NCBI GenBank assembly: GCA_963665395.2 | Contig: OY762251.1 | Span: forward strand, 2,356,001-2,420,000 | DNA from: Bin87 sp963665395 | Lineage (GTDB): Bacteria > Chloroflexota > Dehalococcoidia > Lucifugimonadales > UBA3495 | Reading direction: 5' to 3' | DNA length: 64,000 bases | In this document: positions 1-7,508 of the stretch, piece after piece | How the letters are laid out: each line of letters starts with the position of its first letter | How positions within the stretch are numbered: the first letter of the stretch is position 1 | Notes under the pieces: generated by a model | Database searches by the model: none | What the model saw: the letters and a program-made list of their open reading frames with translations, nothing else | Told to the model about the DNA's origin: nothing | Program-made: the position numbers and the translations under genes

Positions 1-62
1 TCGACATTGGCGTGGACGACCTGCGGTTGATGCTGCCGCCACGTCCGGCGCGGACGGATTAG
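1..62 (+). CDS. C-terminal end of a truncated gene, product unknown
   Basis: An open frame enters from the left edge and stops at TAG (60-62), giving about 19 residues ending in LMLPPRPARTD. It lies just before the tRNA-Gln gene and has no competing frame of better quality. The piece is too short to assign to a family, and it could also be chance open sequence. Confidence 0.3.
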   Translation, partial: DIGVDDLRLMLPPRPARTD

Positions 63-117
63 AAATAGCGCTGCGCGTTGAAATTTTTGGGCGCAGCCTG
101 ATAAAATGAGGTAACGC

Positions 118-191
118 TGGGGATTAGTCTAGTGGTAAGACGCCTGACTCTGGATCAGGTATCACAGGTTCGAATCCTGTATCCCCAGCCA
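118..191 (+). tRNA. tRNA-Gln (anticodon CTG)
   Basis: A full cloverleaf can be drawn. The acceptor stem is TGGGGAT (118-124) with ATCCCCA (181-187), the discriminator is G188, and CCA is encoded at 189-191. The anticodon stem CCTGA/TCAGG (143-147/155-159) holds the loop CTCTGGA, so the anticodon is CTG at 150-152 and reads CAG. The T-arm has the usual GGTTCGAATCC. Confidence 0.97.
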
Positions 192-217
192 TTTTTGTAC
201 CCGATAGCCGACTTGGG

Positions 218-970
218 TCACAGCTTGCCGGCGGCGCGGAGTTGCCGGCGTACCTTCCCGACGCCGCCGAATTTCAGCCGCAGCAACCCCTTCACGTCTT
301 CCCAGGCGGTGCGAATGATCCGCACGCGCGAGTCGGGATCATCGGTCCAGTGAACCGGCAGTTCCAGGATGGGATAGCCGCATTTTTGCGCCAGGATCAG
401 CAGCTCCGAATCGAAGAACCACCCGTTGTCTTCCACCAACGGAGCCAGATCGTCGGCGGCCCGGCGGCTCACCGCTTTGAAACCGCACTGGGCATCACGG
501 AACGACGTGAAGAACATGGCGCGGAACAGCAGGCTGTAGCCGCGGGAGGTAATCTCCCGCTTCAATGTCCGTCCCACCACCTCGGAGTCGGGGAGCAATC
601 TGGAGCCGATGGCTACGTCACAACGTCCCTGGGCGATGGCGGACACCAGGGGCGGCAGGTGGGCCAGGTCCGTGGACAGGTCAACGTCCATGTACGCCAC
701 GATGTCGGCGGCACTGTCGGTCCAGGCGCGGCGCAAAGCCCGCCCCCGTCCGCGTTGCTCCAGGCGGATGTACCGCACCTGCGGGAACTCTTGGGACAGG
801 GTATCGGCGGCGGCCAGAGTGCCGTCGGTGGAGCCGTTGTCAGCGACTACGATGGCCCAATCGTAATCCACGAGATGATTTGACATAAACTCATGGAGAC
901 GACGGACGCTTACCGGGAGGGCGCGTTCCTCGTTTAAGCAGGGTATCACTACGTCAAGGGTTGGTGGCAT
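218..970 (-). CDS. Family 2 glycosyltransferase, dolichyl/undecaprenyl-phosphate sugar type
   Basis: The 250-residue protein is a GT-A fold glycosyltransferase of family 2, of the kind that moves a nucleotide-sugar glycosyl unit to a polyprenyl phosphate (Alg5/DPM1-like). Visible motifs are DVVIPCLNEE at the N-terminus, VVADNGSTDGT near residue 42, the metal-binding YMDVDLSTD near residue 93, and FRDAQCGFKAVSR in the acceptor region. It has no C-terminal membrane anchor, unlike GtrB-type enzymes, so it is probably soluble or peripheral. The start is the ATG at 970; no clear Shine-Dalgarno precedes it. It is transcribed divergently from the kor leader. The donor and acceptor cannot be told from sequence. 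Confidence 0.88.
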   Translation of the reverse strand: MPPTLDVVIPCLNEERALPVSVRRLHEFMSNHLVDYDWAIVVADNGSTDGTLAAADTLSQEFPQVRYIRLEQRGRGRALRRAWTDSAADIVAYMDVDLSTDLAHLPPLVSAIAQGRCDVAIGSRLLPDSEVVGRTLKREITSRGYSLLFRAMFFTSFRDAQCGFKAVSRRAADDLAPLVEDNGWFFDSELLILAQKCGYPILELPVHWTDDPDSRVRIIRTAWEDVKGLLRLKFGGVGKVRRQLRAAGKL

Positions 971-1004
971 GGGGTGAGATTATATCAGGGCCAAGTTTAT
1001 AAAA

Positions 1005-1034
1005 TTGACAAATTGGAGGATGCGGTGCTATATT
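1005..1034 (+). promoter_or_regulatory. Housekeeping sigma-type promoter of the kor leader
   Basis: A perfect -35 box TTGACA (1005-1010) is followed after 18 bases by TATATT (1029-1034). The predicted start is near 1041, about 218 bases before the korA start codon. It is one of the best sigma-70-type matches in the window. Confidence 0.75.
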
Positions 1035-1040
1035 CCCCCC

Positions 1041-1170
1041 TGCTAAACACTTGGCGTAAGCGCGTCCGCAATCCTCGGTTTGGGTGCGACGCGACAGGGC
1101 GTTTCAACCCACGATACACAGGACGGCGACCGGCAACACCATCCCACCGGAATGGGGGAGGTGTTTTTTT
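1041..1170 (+). ncRNA. Structured leader or small RNA upstream of korAB
   Basis: Between the promoter and an intrinsic terminator lies about 130 nt with nested complementarity. An outer helix is CGTCC with GGACG, and an inner hairpin is GGGTGCGACGC with GCGTTTCAACCC. The terminator stem follows directly. This promoter-structure-terminator order before a metabolic operon suggests a riboswitch-type attenuator, or a stand-alone small RNA. I could not match it to a TPP, cobalamin, SAM, fluoride, THF, T-box or 6S pattern by eye. The 5' end is inferred from the promoter. Confidence 0.5.
1135..1170 (+). terminator. Intrinsic terminator in the kor leader
   Basis: The stem AACACC...GGTGTT with an inner TCCC/GGGG helix is followed by a run of seven T (1164-1170). 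Because it sits before korA and not after a gene, it probably attenuates the operon or ends a separate small RNA. Confidence 0.75.
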
Positions 1171-1258
1171 GTAACCGAGCCGCTCTCATCGTCGGTGGGC
1201 ATTTGACCAGCGCCAGCGGGCAATTCGCAGATTACTGCCGGTTCGGAGGAACCTCCAG

Positions 1259-2968
1259 ATGCAGATGAACGACTTCGTCGTCCGGTTCGCCGGTGAAGGC
1301 GGACAGGGCGTCGTTACTTCAGCCGAAGGACTGGCCCAGGCTTCCACCCAGGTAGGTTACCACGCGCTGACCTACGCAACTTTTCCTTCCCAAATTCTCG
1401 GTGGCCCGACCTGGACCCAGGCCCGAATTTGTACTGAGCCGATCCTGAGTTCCGGCGACCAGGTTGACGTACTGGTCGCGTTTAATGAGGAAGCATACGA
1501 GACCCACGCGGAGGAAGTGCGGGACGGCGGGGTGATCATCTACAACGCCGACGACTTCACGATGACCGACCCAAGATCCTTCGGGCTGGCCGTCGATTCC
1601 CTGGCGCGTTCCACGGGCAACAACCGGGCCGCCAACATGGTCGTCATCGGCGCCCTGGCCCAACTGGTCCACATGCCCCAGCAATACCTGGAGGACTTCG
1701 TCGAAGCGCGTTTCCGCCGGGGCCGCGCCAACGACGACGAGATCATCGAATCCAACATCCAGGCCATGCGGCTGGGCCGGCAGAACGCCGCCGAAAGCGG
1801 TTTCGTCCTGGGGGACCTGGCGTCGCCGAACCCGCCGGACTACCAGCAGTTGATGCTGAAAGGCAACGAAGCCATCGCTCTTGGAGCGACGCACGCCGGC
1901 GTAGGTTTCTATGCCGGCTACCCCATCTCTCCGGCCACAACCATCCTGCTCTGGATGGAGCGCAACCTGGTGGGAGACGGCAAGTTCGCGTACCAGGTTT
2001 CCTCGGAGATTGAAGCCATCACGGCCATCCTGGGCGCCGGGTACGCCGGCAAGAAGTCAATGACCGCCACCGCCGGCCCGGGCATATCGCTGATGAGCGA
2101 AGGGTTGGGCCTGGCCTGGATGGCGGAAATACCCCTGGTGGTGGTGGACGTCCAGCGCGGCGGTCCGGCCACCGGCCTGCCCACCAAGACGGAACAGTCG
2201 GACCTGATGGGGTGCATGTACCCGGCCCACGGCGACGTGCGGATGCCGATCATCGCACCCGGATCAGTGGAGGAGTGCTTCTACGCCGCCGCCCACGCGT
2301 TCAACTGGGCGGAGCGTTACCAGGGTCCGGTGATCCTGATGAGCGAGATGTCCATGGCCGAGCGGGTGCAAAACATCCCCCGGCCCGACCTCAGCAAGGT
2401 AGCGGTGGAAGAACGTCTCACCCACGAGGGCGGGAACGGGTATCACCGTTACTCCGGATTTGAGCTTTCGCCGATGCCGTTGCCGGGCTACCCGGGCGCG
2501 TACGTGGCCAACGGCAGCGAGCATGACGAGATGGGCGATACCACCCACCTGCCCAGCCGCCACATCCAGATGACGGAGCGCCGGTTCAGCAAGCTCAAGC
2601 TCCTGGAAGAAGACAAGTACGAAGCGGAAAATACTGATGCGAGCGTCGCAGTCATGACGTGGGGCGGTTCCAAGGGGCCGACCCGGGAAGCTTTTGATGC
2701 GCTTCGGGAAGCCGGGGTGGACGTGGCCTGGTACTACTCCATGTTCCTCAACCCGCTGCCACCGCGTCTGCTCGAGGAACTGCAAAGCAAAGAGCTGGTT
2801 ATTGTGCCGGAGCTGAACTATCAGGGTCAGTGGGCCGGCATCCTTCGCTCCGAAGGCGTCAAAGCCAAAGCCATCACCCAGTACACCGGGCTCCCGTTCA
2901 AGGTGAGCGACCTGGTGTCACGTATCACTGAAATTGCAGCCAATCACAGGGAGGCAGCGCGGGTATGA
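1259..2968 (+). CDS. korA: 2-oxoacid:ferredoxin oxidoreductase, fused gamma-alpha subunit
   Basis: The protein is 569 residues and belongs to the KorA/OorA family, which decarboxylates 2-oxoglutarate or another 2-oxoacid to the acyl-CoA with ferredoxin as electron acceptor. Residues about 1-180 are the gamma domain (VRFAGEGGQGVV, then YATFPSQILGGPTW). Residues about 195-569 are the pyrimidine-binding alpha domain, with GVGFYAGYPISPAT, the SSEIEA motif and TATAGPGISLMSEG. This gamma-alpha fusion is standard for the two-subunit enzymes. GGAGGA (1245-1250) sits eight bases before the start; a second ATG two codons later is possible. The stop overlaps korB (ATGA), so the subunits are translationally coupled. 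No ferredoxin gene is next to it. Substrate is not certain; 2-oxoglutarate is the commonest for this layout. Confidence 0.93.
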   Translation: MQMNDFVVRFAGEGGQGVVTSAEGLAQASTQVGYHALTYATFPSQILGGPTWTQARICTEPILSSGDQVDVLVAFNEEAYETHAEEVRDGGVIIYNADDFTMTDPRSFGLAVDSLARSTGNNRAANMVVIGALAQLVHMPQQYLEDFVEARFRRGRANDDEIIESNIQAMRLGRQNAAESGFVLGDLASPNPPDYQQLMLKGNEAIALGATHAGVGFYAGYPISPATTILLWMERNLVGDGKFAYQVSSEIEAITAILGAGYAGKKSMTATAGPGISLMSEGLGLAWMAEIPLVVVDVQRGGPATGLPTKTEQSDLMGCMYPAHGDVRMPIIAPGSVEECFYAAAHAFNWAERYQGPVILMSEMSMAERVQNIPRPDLSKVAVEERLTHEGGNGYHRYSGFELSPMPLPGYPGAYVANGSEHDEMGDTTHLPSRHIQMTERRFSKLKLLEEDKYEAENTDASVAVMTWGGSKGPTREAFDALREAGVDVAWYYSMFLNPLPPRLLEELQSKELVIVPELNYQGQWAGILRSEGVKAKAITQYTGLPFKVSDLVSRITEIAANHREAARV

Positions 2969-3831
2969 GCAAAAAGAACCCGGAATACGACTTTAAATGG
3001 TGCCCCGGCTGCGGCGACTTCGGCGTGCGCCGCGCGCTGGAGTTTGCGATGATCAACCGGCTGGAGGAAACTGGCCTGCCCATTGAGAACAACGTGGTGG
3101 TCGCCGGCATCGGTTGCAGCGGCAACCTGGTTCACCTGCTGGAGGGCGAGCAGCCCTACGGCATCCACGGGATCCACGGGCGGACGCTGCCGGTGGCCAT
3201 GGGCGTCAAGATGGCCCGGCCCGAATTGAACGTGATCATAGTGGCCGGCGACGGCGACTTTCTCAGCATCGGCGGCGAGCACATCGCGCCCCAGGCGGCC
3301 CGTAACGTCAACGTCACCGCCGTCATCATGGACAACGGCGTTTACGGTCTTACCAAAGGCCAGAGTTCTCCCACCACCGAGATGGGCGCAATAACCAGCA
3401 GCACCCCCTTCGGCAAGATTGAAGAGGACCTGGACCCGCTGGAACTGTACCTCACGTTGGGCGTCTCGTTCATCGCGTCCGGGTTCTCCGGTCAGCCCCG
3501 GGTTTTGGCGCGGCTCATCAACGAGGGCATGAATCACGACGGAATGTCGATGATCCACGTCCAGTCGCCCTGCGTCACCTACAACGACACCTACCAGTTG
3601 ATCAAGGGCAACGCCAGAGAAGGCATCGCGCCAGCCCTCTGGGACATACCGGAAGACCATGACTACTCCAGCAAGCAGGCCGCTTACGACCTGGTACAGC
3701 AGGGAGGTCTGCCGGTGGGCATCATCTACAAGGACGAATCCAGGGGTTCGCTGGAAACCAACATGAACAACATCCGGTCCAAGGCGCGAGAGCGGACGAT
3801 GGAAGAATTGATGAACGCGTACACGTTCTAA
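2965..3831 (+). CDS. korB: 2-oxoacid:ferredoxin oxidoreductase, beta subunit
   Basis: This 288-residue subunit binds thiamine diphosphate and completes the enzyme made with KorA. It has the N-terminal WCPGCGDFG cysteine pair near residues 13-16 and the TPP/Mg motif GDGDFLSIGGEH followed by MDNGVYGLTKGQSSPTT. The length is usual for KorB of two-subunit enzymes, and the four-cysteine ferredoxin insert of some homologues is absent. It overlaps korA by four bases. A hairpin with T-run at 3861-3896 ends the operon. Confidence 0.93.
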   Translation: MSKKNPEYDFKWCPGCGDFGVRRALEFAMINRLEETGLPIENNVVVAGIGCSGNLVHLLEGEQPYGIHGIHGRTLPVAMGVKMARPELNVIIVAGDGDFLSIGGEHIAPQAARNVNVTAVIMDNGVYGLTKGQSSPTTEMGAITSSTPFGKIEEDLDPLELYLTLGVSFIASGFSGQPRVLARLINEGMNHDGMSMIHVQSPCVTYNDTYQLIKGNAREGIAPALWDIPEDHDYSSKQAAYDLVQQGGLPVGIIYKDESRGSLETNMNNIRSKARERTMEELMNAYTF

Positions 3832-3860
3832 GGCTCCCGCGCCAGGGTCAGGAACCACAG

Positions 3861-3896
3861 CGTCCCCGGCGGGATTTCCTGTCGGGGGCGTTTCTA
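3861..3896. terminator. Bidirectional terminator between korB and the convergent protease gene
   Basis: CGTCCCCG (3861-3868) pairs with CGGGGGCG (3883-3890), followed by TTTCT on the plus strand. It separates two convergent genes and overlaps the protease stop codon. Confidence 0.6.
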
Positions 3897-4280
3897 TTCG
3901 GGTTCAGGGATTGGCACGACGGTTACTCTGCCGCCGAACTCCCACTCTATAGCCATTGCGCTGCCCCAGAGCAGGTTGGTGCCGATAAGGGGAATGTTTT
4001 CGTTGGCCGAGATAACCTTGATTACTGCTCGGTGATCTAACCAGAGCACAGTTGCGGAATATACGTCTGCGCGGACCGTCCGCCCGTCCGCCAACTGTGA
4101 ATCTGTTCTGTCGAGAAAAAGCAGGTTAAGCCTGGCAATGTCGTCAGCGGGGAGTTGCAGGTCGCCACTGAACCCGGTGTCGATTACGAAATTGAAAACA
4201 ACGAACTGACCGCTCCTGTTGTTAAGTATCGAGACGGGTAGCATTGCCTGTCCATTCACGCCGATGCTTCCAGTGGTCAT
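3894..4280 (-). CDS. Clan AA (retropepsin-like) aspartic protease family protein
   Basis: The 128-residue protein carries one aspartic-protease active-site motif, FVIDTGFSGDLQLP, near residue 32, and a later hydrophobic-hydrophobic-glycine stretch, ENIPLIGTNLLWG, near residue 92. This is the pattern of small clan AA aspartyl proteases that act as homodimers. There is no signal peptide, so it should be cytosolic. It starts with ATG at 4280, inside the stop of the upstream repeat-protein gene (4-base overlap), so the two are one translational unit. Substrate unknown; the coupled protein is a natural candidate. Confidence 0.75.
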   Translation of the reverse strand: MTTGSIGVNGQAMLPVSILNNRSGQFVVFNFVIDTGFSGDLQLPADDIARLNLLFLDRTDSQLADGRTVRADVYSATVLWLDHRAVIKVISANENIPLIGTNLLWGSAMAIEWEFGGRVTVVPIPEPE

Positions 4281-4813
4281 CGTGCTGCCCCCACGATTAC
4301 GCCGTTTATCGAATCCTCATGCCCAACTTGTAGGACGTAGAACGGAACGCCGGGCAGTCTTTTGCCAAGATTGGCAACGGCGCCCAGCATCTCGTCATGC
4401 ACCTCGCAGTCAATCGTGTCCGGGTCCAGGGCAAGAAACTTGCCGTTGTGTACAGGCTCAACCCATTGACGGATTTCAGCGTCGTAGATTTCTTGGCTGA
4501 GGCTCCAAAAAACGTTGTGCTTCACCGCATCGGCAATCGGCGTGCCTTTGTACCCACTTGGCCACCCGCTTCCCATGGTAAAGGCCGCTTTATGGCCGAT
4601 GCGCAGAATGCAGGTCACCGATCCGGGCCGGCGCCGTTTCAGATTTTGCGATGCCGCCGCCAGGTCTTCATTGAATTCAAACTCGCCGGTATCCGGTTCA
4701 ATCGCGATGAACTTCCCGGTGTGTTGAGGCTCCACCAAATGGCGGATTTCGGCGTCATACACAGCCCGGGCGCGTTGGCAAACGTTTTTGTCGCTGGTTG
4801 GCGTAGCAAACAT
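4277..4813 (-). CDS. Uncharacterised protein with two copies of a ~60-residue domain
   Basis: The 178 residues contain an internal duplication. Residues about 18-77 (YDAEIRHLVEPQHTGKF...) and 109-168 (YDAEIRQWVEPVHNGKF...) align end to end, each with EIRxxVEPxHxGKFxAxxPDT, a polar middle and a final IxxxGH. Residues 78-108 link them. I do not recognise the family. The gene overlaps the aspartic-protease gene by four bases and follows ccmE by 21 bases, so it may ride on the ccm transcript. The duplication suggests a pseudo-dimeric binding protein; whether it is substrate, inhibitor or partner of the protease is open. Confidence 0.7.
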   Translation of the reverse strand: MFATPTSDKNVCQRARAVYDAEIRHLVEPQHTGKFIAIEPDTGEFEFNEDLAAASQNLKRRRPGSVTCILRIGHKAAFTMGSGWPSGYKGTPIADAVKHNVFWSLSQEIYDAEIRQWVEPVHNGKFLALDPDTIDCEVHDEMLGAVANLGKRLPGVPFYVLQVGHEDSINGVIVGAAR

Positions 4814-4834
4814 AATGCTCTCCGCACTCTGTGT

Positions 4835-5392
4835 TCAGTAGTCGTCTTTCGGAACCGCCGCCCCTGGAACCAAGTCAAGGTTTTCGGCCGGCATGGACTG
4901 GTACTTGGACGGACACTTGACCAGGATGTTGTCGGTGGCGAAGACTTGGCTTTGCGCGTCGTAGTTGCCTTCCAGGATAATCTCGGAGTGCGGGTTGAAG
5001 AACAAATCCGGCAGGACGCCGACGTAGCTGGCCTGCAATTGAGGACTGCCGGGAGAAACCCCAGGTACGTCGGGCAGTTTGTCGCCCAGGGCGAAGTGGG
5101 ACCGGGTCGAGCCATCGTCGCGGCGGAAGGTGTCAGACGCCAGTGCCCCGGCGACGCGCAGCGTCTGCCCATCCTGCAACTTGGGGTCGTCCAGGAATTC
5201 GCTGACCGTCACGAAATAGAGGGTGTTTCCAGGGAAGGCGGCGTACACCATGTAGGCGACGGCCAGGCCGATTACGCCGGCCAGGATGATGAGCCGGGTG
5301 CGGTGGCTGCGCCAACCGGTACGCTCCGTTTCCGAATCGGGGATATAGGCGACCGTTTCACCCGGTTGATTGGCAGGATATTCGGATTGCAT
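4835..5392 (-). CDS. ccmE: Cytochrome c maturation heme chaperone CcmE, CxxxY type
   Basis: CcmE carries heme covalently on the outer side of the membrane between the CcmABC(D) exporter and the cytochrome c lyase. The 185-residue protein has one N-terminal membrane anchor (residues about 34-52) and an OB-fold domain ending in ILEGNYDAQSQVFATDNILV, KCPSKY. The heme-binding residue is Cys160 followed by Tyr164, the CxxxY variant, in place of the usual HxxxY histidine. The start chosen is ATG at 5392, which puts the anchor at the right place; the frame is open further upstream but would add an implausible leader. It is the last ccm gene of the minus-strand operon. Confidence 0.9.
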   Translation of the reverse strand: MQSEYPANQPGETVAYIPDSETERTGWRSHRTRLIILAGVIGLAVAYMVYAAFPGNTLYFVTVSEFLDDPKLQDGQTLRVAGALASDTFRRDDGSTRSHFALGDKLPDVPGVSPGSPQLQASYVGVLPDLFFNPHSEIILEGNYDAQSQVFATDNILVKCPSKYQSMPAENLDLVPGAAVPKDDY

Positions 5393-5432
5393 GATTCGAG
5401 CGAGAACCTCATTAGAGGATTTGCAGCGTCTA

Positions 5433-5624
5433 TTATACCGGGCCGTCATCCTCGGCATCGGCAGCCGAAGGCCGATCCGAACCGGCCGTTTCTTGTAGAT
5501 CCCGGAGTTCACGCTGGAACGAACGGCGACGCCACGACATGTACGCGGCATAGATGAAAAATACGGCCCAGACCACGGCGAAGGCCGCAAAAAGAAAGGG
5601 AATGTTATTCGGCGGCACGGTCAT
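5433..5624 (-). CDS. ccmD: CcmD-like small membrane protein of the heme exporter
   Basis: The 63-residue protein has a single membrane helix (FLFAAFAVVWAVFFIYAAY) followed by a basic and then acidic tail, the layout of CcmD, which stabilises CcmE with the exporter. The start is the ATG at 5624, one base after the ccmC stop (TGACATG), giving coupling. A GTG at 5639 in frame would overlap ccmC and is less likely. Assignment rests on size, topology and position between ccmC and ccmE, because CcmD sequences are weakly conserved. Confidence 0.75.
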   Translation of the reverse strand: MTVPPNNIPFLFAAFAVVWAVFFIYAAYMSWRRRSFQRELRDLQETAGSDRPSAADAEDDGPV

Positions 5625-5625
5625 G

Positions 5626-6360
5626 TCAATCAGCTGCACGGTCCCGGCGCATCTGAGCCAGGGAATCCTCGGCGGCCCGCAGCGCCATGCGTTCCATCAG
5701 CAGGTACGCGAAAAGCGCGAGCAGAGCCAGCATGGAGAAAACGACGATTCGGGCCATGATGGGTTCCAGCGCGTCATCGGCCGCTTCCGGGCCGATTACC
5801 TGCACCGGATGGATTGAGCGCCACCACTGCACCGAGTAGTACACGATAGGCACGTCAACGAAGCCAATGATGCCCACCACCGCCGACCAGGACCGGCCCT
5901 GTTGGGGAGTGGGAGCGTAGTGACGGATCATCAGGTAGGCGACATAGATCAACCAGAGGATCAACGTAGTCGTGAGCCGTGGTTCCCAGGTCCACCACAC
6001 TCCCCAAACCGGACGGGCCCAGATAACGCCCGTTATCAGCGCCAGGGTTACGAACACCACGCCAACCTCGGCGGAGGCGTGGGCTACCCGGTCCCAAACC
6101 TCGGTACGGCGGATGAGGTAACCGACGCCGGCCACCGCGCAGATCAGGAAACCGAGGAAGGACAGGATTGAGATGGGAACGTGGACGTAAAAGATGCGCT
6201 GAATGTGCCCCAGAACCTCGTCGGTGGGGGCGACGACGAAAATCAGGTAGCCGTCCACCAGCGTTAGCGCCGCAGTCAAAAGCAACAGCCAAAGGCGCGC
6301 GTCTCGTACCGCCGCGCGCCAGGGTGTCTTGCTTTTCGGCTGGCTCGCTATCGCCGCCAA
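5626..6360 (-). CDS. ccmC: Heme exporter / heme-handling protein CcmC
   Basis: CcmC attaches heme to CcmE. The 244-residue protein has six membrane helices and the tryptophan-rich WWD motif PVWGVWWTWEPRLTTT near residue 120. Histidines flanking it (YVHVPISI before and IRHY after) are the expected heme ligands. It starts with TTG at 6360; GAGGG lies about ten bases upstream. Six bases separate it from ccmB and one base from ccmD. Confidence 0.93.
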   Translation of the reverse strand: MAAIASQPKSKTPWRAAVRDARLWLLLLTAALTLVDGYLIFVVAPTDEVLGHIQRIFYVHVPISILSFLGFLICAVAGVGYLIRRTEVWDRVAHASAEVGVVFVTLALITGVIWARPVWGVWWTWEPRLTTTLILWLIYVAYLMIRHYAPTPQQGRSWSAVVGIIGFVDVPIVYYSVQWWRSIHPVQVIGPEAADDALEPIMARIVVFSMLALLALFAYLLMERMALRAAEDSLAQMRRDRAAD

Positions 6361-6366
6361 GCTGCG

Positions 6367-7041
6367 TTATCCCTCGAAGATAAATCCGAAAATCCACGAA
6401 CATATTACCAAAAAGAGGGCGTCGAACACCACCAGCAGCGGCAGCCATCGGCTCCACACCGGCTGCATCGGACCGCCCTGCAAAACCAGCGCGGATGCCT
6501 CCACCGCGGCGATGATGACGGGTACGACGACCGGGAAGAAGAGCACCGGCAGCAGGATTTCGCGGGATCGGGTCTGCGCCGCCATGCCGGCGAAAAATGT
6601 CCCTACGGTGGCGAACCCGACGGTGGCCAGCAGGATCACCAGCCCCAAGACGGGAGACAACGCCGGCAACCCCAGCATCACGGCAAATATGGGCAACAGG
6701 ATGGCCTCGATAACCAGCATGAATACGACGCTGCTTAACACCTTGCCGAGGAAGATGGCATCGCGGCTGATGGGCGCAGCCAGCAGACCGTCCAACCCGC
6801 CGTGTTCCATCTCCCGGGAGAAAGCCCGGTTCATGGCGAGCACGCCGATGAAGGCGTAGGCAACCCAGAGCAGGCCGGGGGCGACGGGTTCCAGACTTCC
6901 GGGTGTCCGGTTCAGTCCGAAGTTGAATACGACCACCACGATAAGGCCGAACACCAGAGCCGATATGATGGTGTCGCGGGAGCGGAATTCCAGGCGGAGG
7001 TCTTTCCATGCGATGGCCAGCGCGCTACGCATCAGCGCCAT
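6367..7041 (-). CDS. ccmB: Heme exporter membrane subunit CcmB
   Basis: The 224-residue protein is the membrane partner of the CcmA ATPase in the system I cytochrome c maturation exporter. It has six predicted helices, the family opening AIAWKDLRLEFRSRDT, and the central MEHGGLDGLLAAPISRDAIFLGK segment that forms the coupling region. Length is normal for CcmB. It lies 44 bases after the unusual small gene that separates it from ccmA and six bases before ccmC. Confidence 0.93.
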   Translation of the reverse strand: MALMRSALAIAWKDLRLEFRSRDTIISALVFGLIVVVVFNFGLNRTPGSLEPVAPGLLWVAYAFIGVLAMNRAFSREMEHGGLDGLLAAPISRDAIFLGKVLSSVVFMLVIEAILLPIFAVMLGLPALSPVLGLVILLATVGFATVGTFFAGMAAQTRSREILLPVLFFPVVVPVIIAAVEASALVLQGGPMQPVWSRWLPLLVVFDALFLVICSWIFGFIFEG

Positions 7042-7085
7042 AACCGGGCCCGAGAGGATGCCGCCGAGACTGGCCGGCCAAGGAG

Positions 7086-7508
7086 CTAAGTGTCGGGGTC
7101 GGCAGGTTCGCTGAACAGGAAGGCAACATCTTCCGGGGTGAGGGTTATGACGCCGGTTTCGGGGTCTTTGGAGATGGCGGGATTTTGCAAGAGCTCGCGT
7201 ACCTTAGTGCGGATTTCCTCCCGGCCTTCCCGGCGACCGCGTTCCCTGATTTTCGCGCGTTGGGCAGCGCGGATTTCAGATGCTTTCTCAAACATTTTTC
7301 GCACTCCTTCAATCAGCCCGGCCAAGGGTAGAATGAACAGCCAGTAAAGGTCTTTTACTGCGATTTCAAAGCTGCGGTAGGCCCAGAAATCGGAGCCATC
7401 CCAGATTTGCAGGATGGCTACGCTGACGCAGCCCGTGATGGCGAAGCCGCCAACCTGCCACCAAATTCCCCGTTCTGATAGTTCGTTAGCGAGGTCCGAC
7501 AGGTTCAT
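7086..7508 (-). CDS. Uncharacterised membrane-anchored coiled-coil protein inside the ccm operon
   Basis: The 140 residues hold two hydrophobic segments (about 18-35 and 48-66), then a highly charged helix rich in Arg and Glu (KIRERGRREGREEIRTK) and a C-terminal region ending LTPEDVAFLFSEP. No family is recognised. The ATG at 7508 overlaps the ccmA stop (ATGA), so it is translated with CcmA, and ccmB follows 44 bases later. A protein in this place may act in the CcmAB exporter, but the layout also resembles the small membrane/coiled-coil proteins at 15215 and 23103, so it may be a general lineage family. Confidence 0.7.
   Translation of the reverse strand: MNLSDLANELSERGIWWQVGGFAITGCVSVAILQIWDGSDFWAYRSFEIAVKDLYWLFILPLAGLIEGVRKMFEKASEIRAAQRAKIRERGRREGREEIRTKVRELLQNPAISKDPETGVITLTPEDVAFLFSEPADPDT

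Noticed and set aside
242..883. Long plus-strand frame opposite the glycosyltransferase
   Set aside because: It is an antisense shadow of the minus-strand gene with no motif or ribosome binding site.
5393..5590. N-terminal extension of CcmE
   Set aside because: The added residues are not hydrophobic in the right way, overlap the ccmD end and would bury the anchor.
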